Shown here piece by piece: positions 19,140 through 26,989 of a stretch of 64,000 nt of DNA; position 1 is the first letter of the stretch; every line of letters begins with the position of its first letter. The stretch is taken from the NCBI GenBank assembly GCA_027491315.1, contig JAIXWL010000003.1:62001-126000 (forward strand). The letters are read 5' to 3'. The DNA comes from Cytophagaceae bacterium. Lineage in GTDB: Bacteria > Bacteroidota > Bacteroidia > Cytophagales > Spirosomataceae. The notes beneath the pieces were generated by a model that was given only the letters and a program-made list of their open reading frames with translations, had not been told where the DNA came from and made no database searches. Both the position numbers and the translations under genes were made by a program.

Positions 19140-20936
19140 TTAAACCGGTTTAGCTATTTCTACTAACACACGCTTTCCTTTTATTTGAGCACCAGCCATT
19201 TTTTCTAAAACAACATTGGCATATTCTTTAGGCACATCTACGTAAGTATGCTTATTTTCAATCTGAATTTGACCTAAAACATTGCCAGGAATACCGGATT
19301 CACCAGCAAAAGCACCTACAATGTTTGAAGGAGAAATTTTCTCATTGAAACCAATGTTAACAAACATGCGCACCATATTTTCATCTGAACGATAAGGTCT
19401 GCCTTCTTTGTCATTTCTTGGTCCACGAGGTCCACGATCTCTATCGCCACCACGGTCATCACGACCACCATAACGAGATTCTCTTTCAAAGCGACCAGCG
19501 CCACGACGACCATCACGATCTCCGCCACGATCACCACGGTAACCACCGCGGTCTCCACGATCACCACCACGATCATCGCGTCCATATTTACGAGATTGAC
19601 GCTCAAATTCTCCTTCGAGATTCTCGTCCCCAAACTCATTCTTTTGAACACCCATACTGATTTTTACTAAAGCAGCAACAATTTGCTCTGTCGTAAATCC
19701 TGCATGATGAAGATTCGTTAAAGCATCATTGAAAACATCTAAATCGCCTTCTTGAATAGTAGCAGCCACACGTTCAATGAACATACCTTTCTTCACGCCA
19801 ACTACATCAGTAAAGGTTGGAATAACTCCTTTTTCGATTTTCACTTTCGTGTAATTCATGATTTCACGTAAGCGATTTCTTTCAGAACCAACCACTAAAG
19901 TAAAGGCTTTACCGAATTTTCCAGCTCTACCGGTACGACCAATACGGTGTACATAATACTCTTCATCTAAAGGAATGTCATAATTGATAACAGCATCCAC
20001 ATTCTCTACGTCCAAACCACGTGCTGCCACGTCAGTAGCTACCAAGAAACCTACATTTCCATTACGGAAACGATTCATCACTTGAGTACGTTGAGATTGA
20101 CGTAAATCACCATGAAGACCTTCTGCAGCATAACCACGCATCACCAATTCTTCTACTACCTCATCCACACGTTTCTTCTGATTACAGAAAATAAGTACCA
20201 ATTTGAGGTTATAAAAATCAATTAAACGAGTCGTTACCTCCATTTTAGCACGTCCTTTGACATCAAAGTACAATTGCTCAATGTTGACATTGGTAATTTC
20301 GTTTTTAACCACCTTCACTAATTTAGGATTGGTCAAATAACGATTCGTTAAAGCCATAATAGGCTTTGACATGGTTGCAGAGAATAGAACGACTTGGCGT
20401 TCTTCTGGAATTTCTTGTAAGATACTTTCGATATCTTCTCTGAAACCCATATCTAGCATTTCATCAGCTTCATCCAAAACAATCATGGATGCCTGACCTA
20501 ATTTCAAAGCACGACGTTCAATTAAGTCAATAACACGACCTGGAGTTCCGACAACAATGTTGGCTCCAGCCTTTAAAGATTTAATTTGACGTTCGATAGA
20601 ATCTCCACCGTAAACCGTGGTTACCCAAACACCCTTAGTGAACTTGGATAATTTCTTCAATTCTTCCGTTACCTGAAGTGCTAATTCACGCGTAGGACAT
20701 AATACGATGGCCTGCACATATTTCTCGAATGGAGCGACATGCTCAATCATTGGAATACCAAACGCAGCAGTTTTACCTGTACCCGTTTGTGCTTGGCCGA
20801 TTACATCACGACCTTCTAAAATAAATGGAATAGCTTCTGATTGAATGGGAGAAGCGAATTCAAAGCCCATTTCATTAACAGCAGCCAGGATTCCTTCCGA
20901 AAACGGAAGCGAATCAAAGCGAATTTGATTACTCAT
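19140..20936 (-). CDS. deaD: DEAD-box RNA helicase with RGG-like tail and DbpA-type RNA-binding domain (DeaD/CsdA-like)
   Basis: This ATP-dependent RNA helicase probably unwinds structured RNA during ribosome assembly or cold growth. From the ATG at 20934-20936 (MSNQIRFDSLPF) it is 598 residues. All helicase motifs are visible: Q motif (SPIQ), AQTGTGKT, PTRELA, VLDEADEML, FSATMS and HRIGRTGRAGK. After the core comes an Arg/Gly/Asp-rich low-complexity stretch (about residues 440-510 of this start). A C-terminal RRM-like DbpA domain follows (from MVRMFVNIGFNEKISP). An in-frame upstream ATG at 20967-20969 would add 11 residues. The long leader has a hairpin and a good promoter, described separately. 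Confidence 0.94.
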   Translation of the reverse strand: MSNQIRFDSLPFSEGILAAVNEMGFEFASPIQSEAIPFILEGRDVIGQAQTGTGKTAAFGIPMIEHVAPFEKYVQAIVLCPTRELALQVTEELKKLSKFTKGVWVTTVYGGDSIERQIKSLKAGANIVVGTPGRVIDLIERRALKLGQASMIVLDEADEMLDMGFREDIESILQEIPEERQVVLFSATMSKPIMALTNRYLTNPKLVKVVKNEITNVNIEQLYFDVKGRAKMEVTTRLIDFYNLKLVLIFCNQKKRVDEVVEELVMRGYAAEGLHGDLRQSQRTQVMNRFRNGNVGFLVATDVAARGLDVENVDAVINYDIPLDEEYYVHRIGRTGRAGKFGKAFTLVVGSERNRLREIMNYTKVKIEKGVIPTFTDVVGVKKGMFIERVAATIQEGDLDVFNDALTNLHHAGFTTEQIVAALVKISMGVQKNEFGDENLEGEFERQSRKYGRDDRGGDRGDRGGYRGDRGGDRDGRRGAGRFERESRYGGRDDRGGDRDRGPRGPRNDKEGRPYRSDENMVRMFVNIGFNEKISPSNIVGAFAGESGIPGNVLGQIQIENKHTYVDVPKEYANVVLEKMAGAQIKGKRVLVEIAKPV

Positions 20937-20946
20937 TTGTTGTTTT

Positions 20947-20979
20947 TTAATTACGTTGCCCGAACACATCCGTAATTAA
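20947..20979 (-). promoter_or_regulatory. Hairpin in the helicase leader containing an in-frame upstream ATG
   Basis: In the leader RNA of the DEAD-box gene, UUAAUUACG and CGUAAUUAA form a perfect nine-base-pair stem (genomic arms 20971-20979 and 20947-20955) around a 15-base loop, ending 11 bases before the chosen ATG. An ATG at 20967-20969 lies in the loop and is in frame with the gene. The location suggests control of translation initiation, possibly by temperature; that role is inference. Confidence 0.5.
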
Positions 20980-21066
20980 CTCTTGCCGATAGCCCTTTAC
21001 CAGGGAAAAGAATTTTACAATTAATGTAAAAAAGAGTTGTGAGGATGTATTTGTATTTCTAAAGCA

Positions 21067-21098
21067 CAAAAGTACTTTAATAAAAAACGAGAAGCAAA
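21067..21098 (-). promoter_or_regulatory. Promoter of the DEAD-box helicase gene (Bacteroidota type)
   Basis: On the minus strand TTTG (21095-21098) is followed after 20 bases by TACTTTTG (21067-21074), matching the TTTG / TAnnTTTG pattern known for the primary sigma factor of Bacteroidota. Transcription should begin near 21060, giving a leader of about 125 bases. Confidence 0.65.
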
Positions 21099-21107
21099 TA
21101 AATTGTA

Positions 21108-22358
21108 TTATTTTAATACAGACTTCTTAGAAAGCACTAGTAAAATTTGAGAATTGATTGGAACAGATGCCTCTGGATTTACCGTATTTCCAGCAGCTTT
21201 CACATCAATACGAGTAGGAGAAATCCCCTCTCCGACTAAACGATTTTTGACAACAAATCCTCGTTTTAAGCCTGATTTAGCATCATTTTCAGAAAAAGCA
21301 TAAATACGAATATGTACGTCTTTGTACTTATTCAAACCTTCCACCATTTTCTTAAAAAAAGCATCAAAGGGTGAAACCAGTTGATTGGTTTCTTCGTCAA
21401 AAGAAATTTCACTAACACGTAATTCACTCGATTCCGTATTGGTTGTATCCGTCAAATATTCAAACATCGGTACCAAGGCTGAGTTCTTAGGAACATCAAA
21501 AGCCTTGCCATCTGGCCAACTTAGGTGAGTTAATGAATCAGAAGCAATGCGAGCAGAATCAGCACTTAGTTTACTGAGGCTATCACGTAATTTCGCTAAA
21601 CTATCGATGGGAATTATTTCTTCAGTTTCAGCATTCACCACCTCTTCCTCCTTGGTCATATTGACATAAACAAACCAAGCAATAACCGAGGCAATCATGA
21701 TTGAACCAAGAATTAGTCCTATGATCTTCCAATTAGTTGAAGAAGCTCCATCATCAACAGCGCTCAGTTCAAACTCATCTGAATTACTTTGAAATGTGCT
21801 AGATTCGTTCCTGAAAAAATCATTGAGTAATAAAATTTCTGAAATCTGCCCTTGCAATTTAGCTGGACATAAAGCGGCAAATTCATGCTTTTGAGTAAAT
21901 AAATACTCCCCAAAAGCACTCCAATCTTTCAAATTGGCCGAATCAACATACTTTAGCCGATTTCCGTACAAGGCAAAACAAATACTTAGGCCTTTAACGA
22001 CTAAGGAACTTTTACACTTTAATTCACGAGAGACCAAAAGAGCAATAGCACTTTTTTTGTCTGGCATTAATACCCCAAATAAACCTTCACCATATTGAAT
22101 GATTTTCTCCCAATTCACCGAAGAAGTTGGAGATGTAAAAATGAATTCAATTTCTTTAGTGGGTACTGTTTTCTGTTGAATAAAATTATTTAAGGCATTG
22201 TAACGTATTCTGTTTCGAATAAGAATGAGCGAAGAGCCCAAAATGATAGATTCCCAAACAGGTAATAATTCCTGTATTTTTTCAACACTCTCGTTGGTAT
22301 AATGTGCTACACGTTGAATAAAAATCTCTCTCTCGCCAGCTTCCAAAATTGTAAACAT
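21108..22358 (-). CDS. DUF937-like / transmembrane / OmpA-like protein, strongly diverged
   Basis: The function is unknown. The 416-residue product has an N-terminal half with the layout of the DUF937 (YidB-like) fold: a helical repeat ending in LLPVWESIILGSS (about 31-43) and a second part ending in a conserved-looking ALCPAKL (about 162-168). One membrane helix follows (about 211-233). An acidic and Ser-rich linker (about 235-280) leads to a C-terminal OmpA-like domain (about 315-400; VHIRIYAFSEND, KNRLVGEGISPTRIDV). In OmpA-like domains the first segment normally reads G-(Y/H)-T-D; here it is YAFSEND, so peptidoglycan binding is doubtful. Bacteroidota encode DUF937-OmpA proteins of this size, and this looks like a divergent member. 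It is transcribed divergently from hisB. Confidence 0.5.
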   Translation of the reverse strand: MFTILEAGEREIFIQRVAHYTNESVEKIQELLPVWESIILGSSLILIRNRIRYNALNNFIQQKTVPTKEIEFIFTSPTSSVNWEKIIQYGEGLFGVLMPDKKSAIALLVSRELKCKSSLVVKGLSICFALYGNRLKYVDSANLKDWSAFGEYLFTQKHEFAALCPAKLQGQISEILLLNDFFRNESSTFQSNSDEFELSAVDDGASSTNWKIIGLILGSIMIASVIAWFVYVNMTKEEEVVNAETEEIIPIDSLAKLRDSLSKLSADSARIASDSLTHLSWPDGKAFDVPKNSALVPMFEYLTDTTNTESSELRVSEISFDEETNQLVSPFDAFFKKMVEGLNKYKDVHIRIYAFSENDAKSGLKRGFVVKNRLVGEGISPTRIDVKAAGNTVNPEASVPINSQILLVLSKKSVLK

Positions 22359-22466
22359 CTGCCTCTTTGGGTATAATTATCCTCTAAATTACATTAGTCC
22401 TATCACTTTTAACACATAATGAATCGTATTTTTTTCATATTTATTACTTCCATGAAAATGTATCAT

Positions 22467-22474
22467 TAACTTTG
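22467..22474 (+). promoter_or_regulatory. Promoter -7 box close to the hisB start
   Basis: TAACTTTG is a perfect TAnnTTTG box whose last base is only four bases before the hisB ATG (22479). No TTTG is seen 19-21 bases upstream. If used, the mRNA would have almost no leader. Confidence 0.45.
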
Positions 22475-22478
22475 CAAG

Positions 22479-23591
22479 ATGAAGAAAGTATTATTCATTG
22501 ACCGGGATGGAACCATCATCATTGAACCGATCACCGACCAGCAGGTAGACAGCTATGAAAAATTAGCCTTTTTGCCCAATGTCATTTCCAATCTAAAAAA
22601 AATCACGGAGATCACTGATTTTGAATTGGTGATGGTCACGAACCAAGATGGTTTAGGAACTGCTTCTTTTCCAGAGGAGACATTTTGGCCAGCTCAAAAT
22701 AAAATGATTGAAATATTGGCCTCAGAAGGGATAAGATTTTCTAACATTCATATTGATAAAAGTTTTCCTCATGAAAATTTGCCAACTAGAAAACCTGGAA
22801 TAGGCCTATTGGAGGAATATTTTTTACCCGCATATGATTTAGCTAATTCCTATGTCATCGGAGATCGTTTAACAGATATTCAATTAGCTAAAAATTTAGG
22901 CTGTCAAAGTATTTTGATCGGGGCATTGGAAGTTCCTGAAGAATTACAGGCTTCTTTATCGCTTCAATGTGAGCATTGGAATGAAATTTTTCAATTTTTC
23001 CAACTACCCGCAAGAAAGGTTTCACATGACCGAAATACCCACGAAACTAAAATACATATAGATTTAAATTTGGATGGAAGTGGTAAAGCTAATAATCAAA
23101 CTGGTTTAGGATTTTTTGATCACATGTTAGATCAAATTGCCAAACATGCTAACATGGATTTAGCGGTTAGTGTTCAAGGAGATTTACACATCGATGAACA
23201 CCATACCATTGAAGATACAGGAATTGCCCTTGGTGAGGCTTTTGCTTTGGCCTTAGGTAATAAGCGGGGTATCAATCGGTACGGTTTCTTATTGCCCATG
23301 GATGATTGTTTAGCGCAAGTGGCTATCGACTTTTCCGGTAGAAATTGGCTAGTTTGGGAGGCAGATTTTAAGAGAGAAAAAATTGGAGAAATGCCAACAG
23401 AAATGTTTTCTCATTTCTTTAAATCTTTTTCAGATGCGTCCAAATCAAACCTAAATATCAAGGCGGAAGGAGAAAATGAGCACCACAAAATAGAAGCCAT
23501 TTTTAAAGCATTTGCTAAATCAATTCGATTAGCCGTTCAAAGAGATGTAAATAATTTAAATTCTTTGCCAAGTACTAAAGGCCTGCTTTAA
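22479..23591 (+). CDS. hisB: Bifunctional histidinol-phosphatase / imidazoleglycerol-phosphate dehydratase
   Basis: HisB catalyses two steps of histidine biosynthesis. Residues 1 to about 165 form the HAD-type histidinol-phosphatase, with FIDRDGT (6-12) and VIGDRLTDI. Residues from about 185 form the dehydratase, with metal-binding histidine motifs [10 protein letters not shown] and [16 protein letters not shown]. The total of 370 residues is usual for the fusion. In the E. coli phosphatase a Cys/His zinc loop precedes the RKP motif. Here the equivalent stretch ([16 protein letters not shown]) has no cysteine, as I recall for Bacteroidota HisB in general. No other his gene is adjacent, so the pathway genes must be elsewhere. 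Confidence 0.95.
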   Translation: MKKVLFIDRDGTIIIEPITDQQVDSYEKLAFLPNVISNLKKITEITDFELVMVTNQDGLGTASFPEETFWPAQNKMIEILASEGIRFSNIHIDKSFPHENLPTRKPGIGLLEEYFLPAYDLANSYVIGDRLTDIQLAKNLGCQSILIGALEVPEELQASLSLQCEHWNEIFQFFQLPARKVSHDRNTHETKIHIDLNLDGSGKANNQTGLGFFDHMLDQIAKHANMDLAVSVQGDLHIDEHHTIEDTGIALGEAFALALGNKRGINRYGFLLPMDDCLAQVAIDFSGRNWLVWEADFKREKIGEMPTEMFSHFFKSFSDASKSNLNIKAEGENEHHKIEAIFKAFAKSIRLAVQRDVNNLNSLPSTKGLL

Positions 23592-23600
23592 TTTTTTTAG

Positions 23601-23608
23601 TATTTTTG
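23601..23608 (+). promoter_or_regulatory. Promoter -7 box of the 32-residue miniprotein gene
   Basis: TATTTTTG matches TAnnTTTG and lies 21 bases before the miniprotein ATG. No clear TTTG is found at the -33 position, so it is supported by one element only. Confidence 0.45.
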
Positions 23609-23629
23609 CACGTCATTAAACATACAACT

Positions 23630-23728
23630 ATGGGTTATTCAGGAGCAGCTTTTTTTATTATTTTGTTCGCCATTTCAATTGTGATTGGTTCAAAACTTCA
23701 AAAGATTTATAAAGAAAGAGGAAAATAG
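23630..23728 (+). CDS. Predicted 32-residue single-pass membrane miniprotein
   Basis: I do not recognise this short frame. It encodes 32 residues: a short N-terminus (MGYSGAA), one strongly hydrophobic helix (about residues 8-20, FFIILFAISIVIG) and a basic tail ending KIYKERGK, which fits a membrane peptide with its C-terminus in the cytoplasm. Support for coding is a good -7 promoter box 21 bases upstream and a terminator hairpin whose loop contains its TAG stop, so the gene has its own compact transcription unit of about 130 bases. No ribosome-binding site is needed or seen, as usual in this phylum. Confidence 0.55.
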   Translation: MGYSGAAFFIILFAISIVIGSKLQKIYKERGK

Positions 23729-23740
23729 TCCTCTTTCTTT
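23711..23740. terminator. Bidirectional terminator overlapping the miniprotein stop and the radC stop
   Basis: Arms AAAGAAAGAGGA and TCCTCTTTCTTT pair perfectly over 12 bases with the loop AAATAG. The stop codon of the upstream miniprotein lies in the loop, and the radC stop (23739-23741) overlaps the distal arm. Confidence 0.85.
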
Positions 23741-24440
23741 ATAAATAGCCTTCATCGGCAAAACTGAAATAGCCTTGGGCAGTAATAATTAAATGATCCA
23801 AAACTTGGATATCTAACATTTTACCTGCCTCTACAATTCGCTGCGTTAATTCCCGATCTGCTTTACTTGGTTTCAATTGTCCAGATGGATGATTATGCGC
23901 TATGATCAGCGAACTTGATATAGCATCTAATGCTGATTTAAACAGAAGCTTTAAATCAACTGAAGTACCAGCCACCCCTCCCATGCTTAATCGTTGCATT
24001 TTAATTAAACTAGATGCTCGGTTCAAATGCATGATCCAAAACTCTTCATGGTTCAAATCAAATAAATGAGGATGGAGTAATTGGTGGGCATCTTTGGAAC
24101 TTTGAATTACTTGTATAGCCTGCGATGCTTCATAGGACATCCTTCTGCGGCCTAATTCCATTGCAGCCACTAAAAGGGTAGCCTTGGCTTTCCCTAGGCC
24201 TTTAAACTTCATGAAATCATGTAAGGAAAAACGGCCTAGTGTACTTAAATTACCTCCAATGGAATTCAATAATTCATTCGCCATCTGTAAGGCAGATTTA
24301 TTGGGAATTCCCGAATGGATTAAAATGGCTAATAACTCATCCACGCCCAACAAATCCTTGCCGATTAAATTCAACTTTTCCCTTGGTCTATCTTCTACCT
24401 TCAGGTCTTTAATAGTAAGATGAGAGCTTTCGTACTTCAT
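23739..24440 (-). CDS. radC: RadC/YicR family JAB-domain protein
   Basis: The 233-residue product has an N-terminal helix-hairpin-helix-like UPF0758 region (KGLGKAKATLLVAAMELGRR, about residues 80-99 included) and a C-terminal JAB/MPN metalloprotease-like domain. The metal-binding signature HNHPSG with Asp in PSKAD is present (His182, His184, Asp195). Despite its name the family is not firmly linked to DNA repair, and its biochemical function is unknown. The gene ends within the bidirectional terminator shared with the miniprotein gene. Confidence 0.9.
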   Translation of the reverse strand: MKYESSHLTIKDLKVEDRPREKLNLIGKDLLGVDELLAILIHSGIPNKSALQMANELLNSIGGNLSTLGRFSLHDFMKFKGLGKAKATLLVAAMELGRRRMSYEASQAIQVIQSSKDAHQLLHPHLFDLNHEEFWIMHLNRASSLIKMQRLSMGGVAGTSVDLKLLFKSALDAISSSLIIAHNHPSGQLKPSKADRELTQRIVEAGKMLDIQVLDHLIITAQGYFSFADEGYL

Positions 24441-24474
24441 TTGATTTTTTAAACGAATGTACTGGTCTGAAACG

Positions 24475-24500
24475 AAAAAACCCCGCCATAGGCAGGGTTT
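24475..24500 (-). terminator. Rho-independent terminator of rpsT
   Basis: On the minus strand AAACCCTGCC pairs with GGCGGGGTTT (one G-U pair) around a three-base loop and is followed by a T tract. It directly follows the S20 gene. Confidence 0.88.
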
Positions 24501-24524
24501 ATCAAGTATATGATAATCGTGCTA

Positions 24525-24782
24525 TTAAGCAGCGACTTTGTTAACCAACTTAGCTAATTTAGACTTCTGGTTGGCTGCTTTATTCTTGTGGATGATGTTC
24601 TTCTTCGCCAATTTATCTAAAGCTGAAGAAACTTGTTTGAACAAATCTACCACTACAGATGAGTCCGTAGTCAATCTCAATTTCTTGATCAATGTACGAG
24701 TAGATTTATGCTGATAACGATTGCGCAAACGCTTTGCTTCATTTGCCCGAATACGCTTTAGTGCTGATTTATGATTTGCCAT
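24525..24782 (-). CDS. rpsT: 30S ribosomal protein S20
   Basis: S20 binds 16S rRNA early in small-subunit assembly. The 85-residue, strongly basic product starts MANHKSALKRIRANEAKR and contains HKNKAANQKSKLAK near the C-terminus, both diagnostic of S20. It is a single gene with its own promoter box (TACTTTTG, 24823-24830, minus strand) and a strong terminator. Confidence 0.97.
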   Translation of the reverse strand: MANHKSALKRIRANEAKRLRNRYQHKSTRTLIKKLRLTTDSSVVVDLFKQVSSALDKLAKKNIIHKNKAANQKSKLAKLVNKVAA

Positions 24783-24822
24783 TTTTAACTAAAAAATTTC
24801 TATTCTTTTGAAAATTGAAATG

Positions 24823-24830
24823 CAAAAGTA
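24823..24830 (-). promoter_or_regulatory. Promoter -7 box of rpsT
   Basis: TACTTTTG on the minus strand fits TAnnTTTG. A CTTG lies 20 bases upstream of it. It predicts a leader of about 35 bases and overlaps the 5' region of the divergent phospholipase-like gene. Confidence 0.55.
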
Positions 24831-24836
24831 AACAAT

Positions 24837-25733
24837 ATGATTTATACTCACAAGGTTTTACTCAAAAAAAGCCAGATAATTTACTTGATTTTCAGCCTAT
24901 TTTTATTCCAAAGTCCCAGTTTAAGTCTAAACCCATGGGGATTTTATGCTCATAAAAAAATCAACAAGCTGGCAGTCTTCACTTTACCTCCTACTTTAAG
25001 CAAATTTTACAAAAGGCATCTTTCCAAATTAGAAGAATGGGCTGTATTACCCGATCAAAGAAGGTATATACTTGATTTGGAAGCAGCCCGACATTACATT
25101 GACCTAGACCAATATCCACCTAACATTCAAAATAGCACTTGGAAAGCAGCGCTTCAACTGATTGCTGAGGACAGCCTACAAAAACATGGCATTGTACCAT
25201 GGCATATACCACAAGTTCACCAACGCTTAATTCATGCTTTTAATCAACATGACACCCTGCAAATCATTAAACTATCGGCTGAATTAGGTCATTATGTGGC
25301 TGATGCCCACGTTCCTTTACATACTACATCCAATTATGATGGTCAAAAAACGGGCCAACAAGGCCTCCATAGTTTCTGGGAATCAAGAATCCCTGAGTTG
25401 TTGGGAGAAAGCCTAGATGATTGGATTGGCCCTGCCGAATATGTAGATAATCCGCAGCAATCTGCCTGGAATTGGGTACTAAAGGCTCATCAATTAGTGC
25501 CCAGTTTATTGAAAAAGGAACAAGAATTAAATCAAATCACTCCAGAAAGTAAAAAATATAGTATAGAAAAAAAAGGAAAATCATTGATCAAGACATATAG
25601 TAAAACCTATAGTTTGGCTTACCACAAATCATTAAATCAACAGATTGAAAATCAATATAAATCCGCCATTCAGCACCTTGGGGATTTACTATTAACTGCC
25701 TGGATATTGGGAGGACAAAGTGATTTCAAATAA
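24837..25733 (+). CDS. Exported zinc-dependent phospholipase C / S1-P1 nuclease fold protein
   Basis: The 298-residue product has a signal peptide (about residues 12-31) and a helical domain with the complete metal-ligand pattern of the zinc phospholipase C / P1 nuclease superfamily. The mature N-terminus lies close to Trp34 (NPWGFYAH), followed by His39, Asp73, His86, His152, Asp156, His162 (GHYVADAHVPLH), His178 and Glu182 (HSFWE). The spacing of the last groups (4, 6 and 4) equals that in Bacillus cereus phospholipase C. The substrate, phospholipid or nucleic acid, cannot be decided. The next gene's ATG lies 20 bp after the stop. Confidence 0.8.
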   Translation: MIYTHKVLLKKSQIIYLIFSLFLFQSPSLSLNPWGFYAHKKINKLAVFTLPPTLSKFYKRHLSKLEEWAVLPDQRRYILDLEAARHYIDLDQYPPNIQNSTWKAALQLIAEDSLQKHGIVPWHIPQVHQRLIHAFNQHDTLQIIKLSAELGHYVADAHVPLHTTSNYDGQKTGQQGLHSFWESRIPELLGESLDDWIGPAEYVDNPQQSAWNWVLKAHQLVPSLLKKEQELNQITPESKKYSIEKKGKSLIKTYSKTYSLAYHKSLNQQIENQYKSAIQHLGDLLLTAWILGGQSDFK

Positions 25734-25752
25734 AATTGTGCAATTTTGCAGT

Positions 25753-26934
25753 ATGATAACAGCACAAAGCGTACATTTAAAACGAGGCAAAGATGCCCCC
25801 GTGAGAAGATTTCACCCATGGATATTTTCAGGAGCTATTTACCAGCAAAGCCCAAATCTACAAGATGGGGATTGGGTGAATGTATTAAGTGATAAAGATG
25901 AATTCCTAGGTCTAGGTCATTATCATGCGGGTAGCATTGCAGTTAAAATTGTATCCTTTACACCTGTAGCGGATTTAGCAGAATTATGGGTACATAAAAT
26001 AGCTCGAGCTTGGGAATTAAGGCAACAGTTAAATATGTCGGAAACCAATGCCTATCGCTTAATTCATGGAGAAGGCGATGGCTGCCCAGGCTTAATCATT
26101 GATGTCTACCATGATGTATTTGTTTTTCAGGCGCATACCATTGGTATGTACCGCAACAAAGAGGCGATTGTTAACGCCTTAAAAGTTGTTTTTGGTGATT
26201 TAGTTAAGGCTGTTTATGATAAAAGCAAGGAAACCTTACCGCCCAATTTTGCCGCCCAATGCCAAAACGAGTACGTCCTAGGTTCAGCTGAGGTTCCGTA
26301 TGAAATACAAGAAAACGGAGTCAAATTCTCGGTGAATTGGGTAACTGGACAAAAAACGGGTTTCTTTCTAGATCAACGCGATAACCGTGCCTTGTTGGCC
26401 CATTATGCCAAGGATAAGCACATTTTAAATACATTTTGTTATTCAGGTGGTTTCTCTCTATATGCATTAAAAGCGGGAGCTGCTTCCGTTATTTCATTAG
26501 ATGCTTCAGCTAAAGCGATTGATTTAGTTAATGCCAATATAAGCTTGAATAAGTTTGGTAAAAAGAAACACGAGGCCATTGTGGGTGAAACCCTACCCTT
26601 CCTTAAAAATAACCAAGATGAATTTGATATCATTATTTTGGATCCTCCAGCTTTTGCTAAATCCATAAGTACAAAACATAAAGCTCTTCAAGGATATCAA
26701 AAAATCAACCAATTAGCGATACAACAAATCAAGAAAAATGGCTTAATATTTACCTATTCTTGTTCACAGGTCATCACAAGGGAACTATTTTTAAACATGT
26801 TGGTAGCGGCAGGAATTGCTGCAGGAAGAGAAATACAGGTTATACATCAAATGACCCAAGCTCCTGACCATCCCATTAATTTATTCCATCCGGAAAGTAA
26901 TTACCTAAAGGGATTTGTTCTACGAGTTATATAA
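25753..26934 (+). CDS. rlmI: RlmI-type class I SAM-dependent rRNA (cytosine-C5) methyltransferase
   Basis: The product resembles RlmI (YccW), which methylates a cytosine of 23S rRNA. From the ATG at 25753 (MITAQSVHLKRGKDAPVRRF) it is 393 residues; an open upstream extension is unlikely to be used. It has an N-terminal PUA domain (with PWIFSGAI), a central linker, and a SAM-binding domain with TGFFLDQRDNR, LNTFCYSGGFSLYA and the motif IILDPPAFAKS. The nucleophile cysteine is likely in FTYSCSQ. It ends in a strong terminator shared with the convergent lepB operon. Confidence 0.88.
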   Translation: MITAQSVHLKRGKDAPVRRFHPWIFSGAIYQQSPNLQDGDWVNVLSDKDEFLGLGHYHAGSIAVKIVSFTPVADLAELWVHKIARAWELRQQLNMSETNAYRLIHGEGDGCPGLIIDVYHDVFVFQAHTIGMYRNKEAIVNALKVVFGDLVKAVYDKSKETLPPNFAAQCQNEYVLGSAEVPYEIQENGVKFSVNWVTGQKTGFFLDQRDNRALLAHYAKDKHILNTFCYSGGFSLYALKAGAASVISLDASAKAIDLVNANISLNKFGKKKHEAIVGETLPFLKNNQDEFDIIILDPPAFAKSISTKHKALQGYQKINQLAIQQIKKNGLIFTYSCSQVITRELFLNMLVAAGIAAGREIQVIHQMTQAPDHPINLFHPESNYLKGFVLRVI

Positions 26935-26969
26935 AAAAAAGCCATTTCAGAATATGAAATGGCTTTTTT
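26935..26969. terminator. Bidirectional hairpin terminator between the methyltransferase gene and lepB
   Basis: Arms AAAAAAGCCATTTCA and TGAAATGGCTTTTTT pair perfectly over 15 bases around GAATA. The A and T tracts suit both directions. Confidence 0.92.
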
Positions 26970-26989
26970 TAAAACTAAGATTCTGTAAA

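Noticed and set aside
19418-19660. Histidine-rich plus-strand frame and Val-rich alternate frame over the helicase gene.
   Set aside because: Both are shadows of the Arg/Gly/Asp repeat coding region of the DEAD-box protein.
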